A stretch of DNA of 64,000 nucleotides, taken from contig JAEZIJ010000232.1 of assembly GCA_023436715.1 (NCBI GenBank), positions 13,294 through 77,293 of the forward strand. Direction: 5' to 3'. The position numbers were made by a program, and so were the translations under genes. Of the stretch, positions 1-6,336 are shown in pieces. Numbering within the stretch: position 1 is the stretch's first letter; each line of letters begins with the position of its first letter. This DNA is from Acidobacteriota bacterium (GTDB taxonomy: Bacteria > Acidobacteriota > Terriglobia > Bryobacterales > Bryobacteraceae). The notes below the pieces were generated by a model. That model saw nothing but the letters and a program-made list of their open reading frames with translations, was not told where the DNA came from and ran no database searches.

Positions 1-473
1 GCGGCCACTTCGAGCGGAGAGCACACGATCCCGCCCACGCCCGTTTCCACCGCCTGCCGCGCCCGCAGCGCCACCAGGTCGGCTACGGAAAGGGAATAGC
101 CCATCTCCGTGAGATCGTTCTGGTCGAAACTGGTCAGCACGGTGACCCCCAGCAGTTGCAGGTTCGACGTGCCGCGCCCTTCCACCGCCGCCCGCATCAC
201 CGGCTTTCTCGCGTGAACAGTCGTGAACCGGACGCCGCTAGCCGCGATCCGCGCCACCGTCCGCTTTACGGTCTCGTCGATGTCATAGAGCTTCAGGTCG
301 AGAAACACGTCCTTGCCGCGCCCGATCAGTTCCTTCACGAAACCCATTCCAGCCGCGGCGTACAACTCCAGGCCGACCTTGTAAGTCGGAATCGCATCGC
401 CGAGCCGGTCCACAAGTTCGCGTGCGCGCTCGGCCGACTCGAAGTCGAGCGCCACAATGAGAGGGTTCTTCAT
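1..473 (-). CDS. pyrF: Orotidine 5'-phosphate decarboxylase, partial (3' part outside window)
   Basis: Cytosolic TIM-barrel enzyme that decarboxylates OMP to UMP, the last step of de novo pyrimidine synthesis. The reverse-strand reading starts KNPLIVALDFESAERAREL, and the catalytic segment reads DLKLYDIDETVKRT, matching the family's DxKxxDI core. About 157 codons are visible; the family is usually about 230-240 residues, so the C-terminal third, including the phosphate-binding end, lies beyond position 1. The ATG at 473 overlaps the selD stop by four bases (ATGA), so the two genes are probably translationally coupled. Identification rests on the conserved catalytic motif. Confidence 0.9.
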   Translation of the reverse strand, partial: MKNPLIVALDFESAERARELVDRLGDAIPTYKVGLELYAAAGMGFVKELIGRGKDVFLDLKLYDIDETVKRTVARIAASGVRFTTVHARKPVMRAAVEGRGTSNLQLLGVTVLTSFDQNDLTEMGYSLSVADLVALRARQAVETGVGGIVCSPLEVA

Positions 474-1498
474 ACGATTCGAATTGCTTTCTCCTGACGT
501 TCCAGAACGCGCCCGATCAGGTACGCGCCGTCCATGTTCCTCGCGATCGCGCCCGCCTCCGGCTCCGCCGCCGATATCAGCAGGCCGCCCGACGTCTGCG
601 GGTCGTACAAAAGGTTCTCGATCTCTTCCGGGAGTTCGCGCGTCATCTCCACCGCGCACTCCATGTACTCGCGATTGTTCTTCAGCCCGCCCGGAATCGC
701 GCCCTGCTGTGCGTACTCCACCGCGCCCGGCAGAAACTCCACGCGGTCCGCCTCGATCTCGATGGTTACTCCGCTCCCCGCCGCCATCTCCCGCGCGTGC
801 CCGATCAGCCCGAATCCGCTCACGTCCGTACACGCGTGCACGCCGAACGCCGCCATCATCTCCCACGCGCGCCGGTTCAGCTCCAGCATGGACGCGATCG
901 ACGCCTCAACGTGCTCGGCCGCTGCGATGCCGCGCTTCAGCGCCGTCGAGATCACGCCCGTGCCGATGCGCTTCGTGAACACGAGCAGGTCGCCCGGACG
1001 CGCCGCCGTGTTCGTCAACACGCGGTCTGGATGCACCACGCCGTTCACCGCATAGCCGAACTTGATCTCGTTATCCGCCACGCTATGCCCGCCGATGATC
1101 GCGCAGCCCGCCTCGCGCATCTTCTCCGCACCGCCGCGCATGATCTCGCCCAGGTCGTCGAGATCCCCCTTCGCGGGATACGCCACCAACGTCACAGCCG
1201 TTATCGGCTGCCCACCCATCGCATACACGTCGCTTAACGCGTTAGCCGCGGCGATCGCCCCATACGTGAACGGATCGTCCACAATCGGCGTGAAGAAATC
1301 TACCGTCTGCACCAGGGCACACTCCGGCGTGAGCTTGTACACGCCGGCATCGTCCGACGTCTCAAACCCCACCAGCACGTGTTCATCAGCCACGCGCGGA
1401 ATGCGCGCCAAAACCTGGTCCAAAACCTTTGGACCCAACTTCGACGCTCAACCCGCGGCTTTGACGTGCGCCGTCAGCCTTTTGGAGGACTTTTCCAT
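470..1498 (-). CDS. selD: Selenide, water dikinase with in-frame UGA (selenocysteine at residue 17)
   Basis: Makes selenophosphate from selenide and ATP, the selenium donor for selenocysteine and 2-selenouridine tRNA. An ordinary reading stops at a TGA at 1450..1448, leaving a 322-residue ORF that lacks the catalytic N-terminus. Reading TGA as Sec restores an ATG at 1498 and 342 residues. The N-terminus then ends AAG-U-ASKLGPKVLDQVL, which aligns with the Cys17 loop of Escherichia coli SelD (GAGCGCKISPKVL); the Sec is also residue 17. The rest is typical: DDAGVY metal/ATP site, GGQPITAV, GGHSVADNEIKFGYAV and C-terminal DPQTSGGLL. A hairpin at 1417-1435 lies directly after the UGA. An AGTCTA box (TAGACT on the coding strand) at 1508-1513 is a possible -10. 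selA, selB and selC must lie elsewhere. Confidence 0.93.
1417..1435 (-). promoter_or_regulatory. Bacterial SECIS-like hairpin downstream of selD UGA
   Basis: On the coding strand GGTCCAAA-GGT-TTTGGACC forms a perfect 8-bp stem with a three-base loop. The stem starts 12 bases after the UGA at 1450..1448, and the loop is about 20 bases from it, within the spacing known for SelB-dependent bacterial SECIS elements. The loop carries the GGU expected for SelB recognition. The structure is seen in the sequence; SelB binding is inference. Confidence 0.75.
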
Positions 1499-1551
1499 CC
1501 GAATACCAGTCTACAGGACCGCGCCATGTGGGGACCGGGCACCGATTTCCC

Positions 1552-1581
1552 TTGACTTGTATTATAGAACTAATACATTAT
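1552..1581 (+). promoter_or_regulatory. Promoter and palindromic operator of the GntR-SPFH operon
   Basis: TTGACT at 1552-1557 is a good -35 box. CATTAT at 1576-1581, 18 bases further on, is a plausible -10, placing the transcript start within a base or two of the GTG at 1589. Between them lies a perfect inverted repeat, GTATTA-tagaac-TAATAC (1559-1576). YtrA-type GntR repressors bind such operators upstream of their own genes, so autoregulation is likely. Confidence 0.6.
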
Positions 1582-1588
1582 TGAACTC

Positions 1589-2017
1589 GTGCAGGAGATC
1601 AACACATCCAGTAACGGCACAGCCTTTCACTTCCGTATCGATAACCACTCTGGCGTTCCCCTGTACCGCCAGATCATCGATCAGGTCCTGATTGCCATCG
1701 CCGCCGGCGCCCTTCCACCCGGTGCACAACTCCCCACCGTGCGCCAGGTCGCTGTCGATCTGTCCGTCAACCCCAATACCGTGATGCGCGCCTACCGCGA
1801 ACTGGAGATCCGGGGCATCCTCGACACACAGCAGGGCACCGGAACCTTCATCACGCAGCAGCAAGTCCCCCGCGATGAGATCGAGCGCCGCCGCCGTCTC
1901 GATCAACTTGCCGGCGAGTTCATCGCCCGCGCCGCCGGGGAGGGATTTGCGCTCGACGAGATCGTCGAGTGCCTCAAGGATTTAGCCGCCGAGAAGAAAA
2001 AGAGGAGTCGCTCCTAG
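1589..2017 (+). CDS. GntR family transcriptional regulator, YtrA type
   Basis: A 142-residue DNA-binding regulator. The winged helix covers about residues 18-85: GVPLYRQIIDQVLIAIAAG and LPTVRQVAVDLSVNPNTVMR are the classical GntR recognition region, followed by the wing GTGTFI. There is only a short helical C-terminal tail (residues 90-142), as in the YtrA subfamily, with no large effector domain. Start GTG at 1589; no upstream Shine-Dalgarno is visible, consistent with a leaderless mRNA. The SPFH gene follows 19 bases after the stop, and a palindromic operator overlaps the promoter, so it probably represses its own operon. YtrA regulators often control ABC or membrane-stress genes; the signal here is unknown. 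Confidence 0.9.
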   Translation: MQEINTSSNGTAFHFRIDNHSGVPLYRQIIDQVLIAIAAGALPPGAQLPTVRQVAVDLSVNPNTVMRAYRELEIRGILDTQQGTGTFITQQQVPRDEIERRRRLDQLAGEFIARAAGEGFALDEIVECLKDLAAEKKKRSRS

Positions 2018-2036
2018 AGAGAAGGTCGAACCGCTT

Positions 2037-2969
2037 ATGTCCATACTACCGAACGATCGCGTAACCCCCCGCTCCAGTCTGAAGCGGGAAGCCGTCAGCC
2101 CAATCGGCGTCGTGCTCTTTGCCTTCGCCCTGCTGGCCGGCGTGCTGCCGGCTGCGCTGCTCAACAACCCCGCGCCCGCCATCGCCGGCGCCGTCATCGG
2201 CCTCTACCTCATGTTCGCCACCAAAGTCGCCGACCAGTGGGAGAAAACCGTCGTGCTGCGCCTCGGCCGGTACCGCGGTCTCCGCGGCCCGGGGATATTC
2301 TTCATCATCCCCGTGGTGGACACCGTCAGCACGTTTGTCGATCAGCGCGTGCGCGTCACAGACGTCACCGCCGAGTCCGCCCTCACACGTGACACCGTGC
2401 CCGTCAACGTCGATGCCATCGTCTTCTGGGTGGTCTGGAACGCCGAAAAGAGCATTCTAGAGGTGGCGGACTTTTATGATGCCATCACTCTCAGCGCCCA
2501 GACCGCGCTTCGCGAATCCATCGGCCGCCATGAACTCTCGCAGATGATCACGGAGCGGGAGACCCTCGGCCGGGAATTGCAGCGCATCCTCGACGAGAAA
2601 ACCAACCCCTGGGGCATCACCGTGCAATCGGTCGAAATCCGCGACGTCCGCATCCCTCAGGCGCTTGAAGACGCCATGTCGCGCCAGGCGCAGGCCGAGC
2701 GCGAGCGCCAAGCCCGCATCATCCTCGGAACCGCCGAGACGGAAATCTCCACCAAGTTCGCCAGCGCCGCCGAGCTCTACAAGGACAACCCTGTCGCGCT
2801 CCATCTCCGCGCCATGAACATGCTCTACGAGGCCATCAAGGAGAAGGGCTCGATGGTGATCGTGCCCTCATCGGCCGTCGAGACCATGGGCCTCGGCGGC
2901 AGCCTCGCCACCGCGGCGCTCAACAAAACCAACGGAGCCGCCCCGTCGCCTGTCGCTCAACCCAACTGA
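2037..2969 (+). CDS. SPFH/Band 7 (slipin, stomatin-like) membrane protein
   Basis: A 310-residue membrane scaffold of the stomatin/slipin group. Hydrophobic segments at about residues 22-60 anchor it. The SPFH domain (about 65-250) begins WEKTVVLRLGRYRGLRGPG and includes the slipin-typical DQRVRVTDVTAESALTRDTV and VEIRDVRIPQALEDAM. The C-terminus is a helix rich in Q/E/R followed by a Pro/Ala tail. Such proteins oligomerise in membrane microdomains and are often paired with NfeD-type proteases; no NfeD gene is adjacent here. It shares an operon with the upstream GntR regulator, suggesting induction by membrane stress (inference). Confidence 0.9.
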   Translation: MSILPNDRVTPRSSLKREAVSPIGVVLFAFALLAGVLPAALLNNPAPAIAGAVIGLYLMFATKVADQWEKTVVLRLGRYRGLRGPGIFFIIPVVDTVSTFVDQRVRVTDVTAESALTRDTVPVNVDAIVFWVVWNAEKSILEVADFYDAITLSAQTALRESIGRHELSQMITERETLGRELQRILDEKTNPWGITVQSVEIRDVRIPQALEDAMSRQAQAERERQARIILGTAETEISTKFASAAELYKDNPVALHLRAMNMLYEAIKEKGSMVIVPSSAVETMGLGGSLATAALNKTNGAAPSPVAQPN

Positions 2970-2991
2970 TCTTGCTCCCGGATCACGCACC

Positions 2992-3048
2992 GTAGCAGGG
3001 CACGGCTTCAGCCGTGCCGTAGAGCGCCGCAAGCCATGCCCTGATACG
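2992..3048. repeat. Palindromic intergenic repeat, GGGCACGGCT family
   Basis: Begins GTAGCAGGGCACGGCT, has an inner palindrome GGCACGGCttcAGCCGTGCC, and closes with AGCCATGCCCTGATAC. It is the same family as the elements at 14305-14640 and 39530-39660. It lies between two converging genes and could act as a two-way terminator. Confidence 0.7.
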
Positions 3049-3056
3049 CGTGTCCC

Positions 3057-3878
3057 CTACAACACGTCCGCGAATCCCCTCTTCAGATGCCGGAAAAACA
3101 GCCCGCCTATTACAAACGCAGCCACGCCGTACGCCGCAATCACCGCCAGTTCCCGCAGACGCGGAGGCTCCGCCGTGAGCAGCCGCGCGCGGTACGCATT
3201 CGCGAAGTAAGACAGCGGATTGGCCCACAGTACATACCGCAGCTTCCCTTCCGGAATCATGCTCTCTGTGTAGAAAATCGGAGTGAACCACATCCAGAAC
3301 GTCAGCACTACCGTCACCACCTGCGCCGTGTCCCGCAGGTACACATGCAAGCTCGAAACGATCCACGCGATCCCGACCGCGAGCAGACCGAGCAGAAGCA
3401 TGTACACCGGCAGCAACAACGCCATGGCGCTGAACTTCCTTTCCCAGAAACCCACGGCCGCAAACGCCAGCGCCAGAGCGATCAGGTGATTCAGCAGCGA
3501 TGAAAGGAAAATCGAGACCGGCACGATCTCAGCGGGAAAGATCGTCTTCGTGATCAGATTCTGGTGATCCAGCAGGCACGATGCCGACCGCTGCACCGTC
3601 TCCTGGAACAACATCCAGGGCAGAAAACCCGTGAACAAATACAGTACATAATTTTGAGTAGGGGCGCTGTCCGGAAGCGTGGCTCTCATGCAGATCTTGA
3701 ACACAAACACCCAACTCACCAGTAGTACAAGGGGGTGGATCACCCCCCAGAGCCATCCCGCCGCCGACCCCACGAAGCGTTGGCTAAAATCTCTTCGTAC
3801 AAGTTGAAACAGCAGATTTCGGCGCTCCACCAAGTTGCGCAGAAAACGGGCGCCTGGAATGTGAGTCATCAAAGGCAT
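3057..3878 (-). CDS. ABC-2 type polysaccharide/polyol-phosphate export permease
   Basis: Inner-membrane permease of the Wzm/TagG family, 273 residues, which normally exports O-antigen or other surface glycans with a Wzt/TagH ATPase. The N-terminus carries the family signature: NLVERRNLLFQLVRRDFSQR, then GWLWGVIHPLVLLVSWVFVF. Six hydrophobic segments follow, with the conserved WFTPIFYTESMIP and NPLSYF motifs before the last helices. Start ATG at 3878 (MPLM); a second ATG at 3869 is possible. No ATPase gene lies next to it, so its partner must be elsewhere. A much longer open frame through this strand is an artefact of the GC-rich kinase gene opposite. Confidence 0.88.
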   Translation of the reverse strand: MPLMTHIPGARFLRNLVERRNLLFQLVRRDFSQRFVGSAAGWLWGVIHPLVLLVSWVFVFKICMRATLPDSAPTQNYVLYLFTGFLPWMLFQETVQRSASCLLDHQNLITKTIFPAEIVPVSIFLSSLLNHLIALALAFAAVGFWERKFSAMALLLPVYMLLLGLLAVGIAWIVSSLHVYLRDTAQVVTVVLTFWMWFTPIFYTESMIPEGKLRYVLWANPLSYFANAYRARLLTAEPPRLRELAVIAAYGVAAFVIGGLFFRHLKRGFADVL

Positions 3879-4013
3879 TGTAGCGGACCCCCGCAGCCGG
3901 AGCTGCGGCTCCAAGACTTTCATTAAGTTCCTGAAACTTTTTCGCAACCGATGTAAAATGTAATGCCTTGGACTGATTAAATTCGCTTCACATGCACCGC
4001 AAGGGCAACACAA

Positions 4014-6326
4014 GTGAACGACAGCACACCAGTCATTTTGAACGTGGACGACAACGAAAGCGCCAGACGCGCCACCACGCGCATCCTGGGCCAGGCCGGC
4101 TTCGACGTCAAGGAGGCGGGCACCGGCCAGGATACCCTCCGCCTCGCCAGGGACAACCCTGACCTTGTGCTGCTTAAGGTTCATCTGCCCGACATTGACG
4201 GCCTGGAAGTGTGCCGCCGCATCAAGGCCGACCCCCAGACTCACTGCATCCCTCTGCTCCTCGTCTCGGCCCGCTCCGTTTCGGCTGAGGAACAGGCCGA
4301 CGGGCTCGCGAGCGGCGCCAATGCGTACCTCATAGCGCCCGTAGACCCTCAGTTGTTGGTTGCCACCGTCCGCGCCCTCCTCCGCTCCAGCCAGGACGAA
4401 GCCGGACTTCGCGCCGCGGTCCGGCGCTGGGAAACCACCTTCAACTCCATCGGGCATGGTGTCTGCCTCCTTGATCGCGACGGCTCCGTGACCCTGGCAA
4501 ATCGCGCAATGGCCGAGCTTGTCGGCCGCCCGGTCGAAGAGATCGTTGGGGGCAGATACGACCTCATCTTCTCGGGCGTAACGGCGCCCCCCGAAGGTTG
4601 GCCATTCGAGCGTGCCCGCACAAGTCTTCGCCGTGAGACTGCTGAAGTCCAGGCCGGAGACCGCTGGTTCCACGTCACTGTGGACCCCTCGCTCGACGAA
4701 AACGGAAAGCTTGCCGGCGCGGTACGCACTCTCATCGAAGTAACGGAGCAAAAGCGCGCGCAGGAGGAGCGTGAGCGCCTCATGCGCCAGCTTGAGAACG
4801 AGCGGGCGCGCCTTCAGGCAATTCTCGGGCAGATGCCGGCCGGAGTCCTGATCGTAGCCGCTCCTTCCGGTGAACTCCTGCTCAGCAACCAACAGGCGGA
4901 CCGCATCCTCCGCGGAGCCATCCCGGAAGCGCCCGATCGCTGGCACCATTCGGACGGCAGTCAATACTCGAGCGATGAACTCCCCCTCTCGCGCTCGCTC
5001 GCTTCCGGGGAAGTCGTCACTAACGAAGAGCTGGAACTGGTGCGCGGGGACGGCAGCCGCGTGGCCGTCATGATCAGTTCGGCTCCCATCCGCGATCACA
5101 GGGGATTCATCGTCGCAGGGGTCGCAACCCTGTTCGACGTGACCGACCGCAAGCAACTCGAACAGCAACTCCGGCAGGCGCAGAAAATGGACGCCCTCGG
5201 CCGGGTCTCCGGCGGCATCGCCCATGATTTCAACAACCTTCTCACCATCATCAGCGGCTACGCCCAAATGCTCGTCGATACTCTCAAGCCCGGTGACCCC
5301 ATCCGCCGCGACCTCGAGCCCATCATAGAGGCCGCCGATCGCGCCGCGGGCCTCACCCGCCAGTTGCTCACTTTCAGCCGCCGCCAGATCGTCCAGCCCA
5401 GGCTCCTCGACATCAACCGCCAGGTCACGCGAATGAACCGCATGCTGCACCGGGTGCTCGGTGAAGACATCGAACTCGTAACCTCGCTGAAGTCCGAGTC
5501 GCACCACATCAAGTCTGACCCCGGCCAGATCGAGCAGGTCATCCTAAACCTCGCCATCAACTCCCGCGACGCCATGCCGCAAGGCGGCAAGCTCACCATT
5601 GAGACCGCCGAGATCGAATTGGGCGCCGGGGCATTGGACGAGCTTCGGAAGTTGCCCCCCGGCCGCTACATCGTGCTTGCGGTGAGCGATACCGGCACCG
5701 GCATGGATGCCGAAACCATGAGCCATCTGTTCGAACCGTTTTTCACCACTAAGGCGAAGGGCAAGGGAACGGGCCTCGGACTTCCCACCGTCTACGGCAT
5801 CGTCAAACAGAACAAAGGTGAGATCGTCGTCGATAGCAAACCCGGAGCCGGGACGACCGTCCGCATCTACTTCCCCGTCGCCGAGGACGACGGCAAGCCC
5901 CGCGTCGAAGCCGCCCCGCGCCGGCCCGCCACGCGCCGTGGAACCGAAACCATCCTCCTCGTCGAGGACGAAGAAGAGGTGCGCCGGCTCACCCGTCAAA
6001 TGCTCGTGCGCCAAGGTTACACCGTGATCGAGGCCGGCTCGGGTCCCGAAGCTGTGCGCATCTGGCGCGACCGCAAGGACTCCATCGATATGCTCCTAAC
6101 TGACATCGTCATGCCCAGGATGAGTGGGCGCGAACTGGCCGATAAGCTTAAAGAGTCCCGGCCGGAACTCAGAGTTCTGTTCATGTCCGGATACACCGAT
6201 GATGTGGTCGCGCGCCACGGCGTCAAGGGCAGCGCAAGCTCGTTCATTGGGAAACCGTTCACTTCCGAGGCGCTTTCTCGCAAGGTACGATCTGTACTGG
6301 ACGAGAAAACGACCAGAGCACGCTGA
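4014..6326 (+). CDS. Hybrid PAS sensor histidine kinase with degenerate N-terminal receiver
   Basis: Soluble 770-residue signalling protein. Order: receiver-like domain (5-122), PAS (about 128-245), short coiled coil, PAS (about 270-385), HisKA with phospho-acceptor His404 in AHDFNNLL, HATPase (about 495-625; NLAINSRDAMP, SDTGTGMD, GTGLGL), and C-terminal receiver (about 645-765). The C-terminal receiver is intact (Asp697 in LLTDIVMP, Lys in GKPF). The N-terminal one keeps DDNE, but the phospho-acceptor Asp is Lys55 (LLKVHLPD) and the conserved Lys is replaced in AYLIAPV, so it cannot be phosphorylated normally. Start GTG at 4014 after AAGGG. A paralogous kinase starts ten bases after the stop, so they are probably co-transcribed. 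The ligand and output partner are unknown. Confidence 0.93.
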   Translation: MNDSTPVILNVDDNESARRATTRILGQAGFDVKEAGTGQDTLRLARDNPDLVLLKVHLPDIDGLEVCRRIKADPQTHCIPLLLVSARSVSAEEQADGLASGANAYLIAPVDPQLLVATVRALLRSSQDEAGLRAAVRRWETTFNSIGHGVCLLDRDGSVTLANRAMAELVGRPVEEIVGGRYDLIFSGVTAPPEGWPFERARTSLRRETAEVQAGDRWFHVTVDPSLDENGKLAGAVRTLIEVTEQKRAQEERERLMRQLENERARLQAILGQMPAGVLIVAAPSGELLLSNQQADRILRGAIPEAPDRWHHSDGSQYSSDELPLSRSLASGEVVTNEELELVRGDGSRVAVMISSAPIRDHRGFIVAGVATLFDVTDRKQLEQQLRQAQKMDALGRVSGGIAHDFNNLLTIISGYAQMLVDTLKPGDPIRRDLEPIIEAADRAAGLTRQLLTFSRRQIVQPRLLDINRQVTRMNRMLHRVLGEDIELVTSLKSESHHIKSDPGQIEQVILNLAINSRDAMPQGGKLTIETAEIELGAGALDELRKLPPGRYIVLAVSDTGTGMDAETMSHLFEPFFTTKAKGKGTGLGLPTVYGIVKQNKGEIVVDSKPGAGTTVRIYFPVAEDDGKPRVEAAPRRPATRRGTETILLVEDEEEVRRLTRQMLVRQGYTVIEAGSGPEAVRIWRDRKDSIDMLLTDIVMPRMSGRELADKLKESRPELRVLFMSGYTDDVVARHGVKGSASSFIGKPFTSEALSRKVRSVLDEKTTRAR

Positions 6327-6336
6327 AGACACGCCG

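Noticed and set aside
470..1438. SelD starting at the TTG at 1438
   Set aside because: This loses the catalytic loop; that TTG is an internal Leu once the UGA is read as selenocysteine.
3057..5507. 816-residue minus-strand frame spanning the ABC permease and the kinase opposite
   Set aside because: Only the part from 3878 down matches a family; the rest is the antisense of the kinase gene in high-GC DNA.
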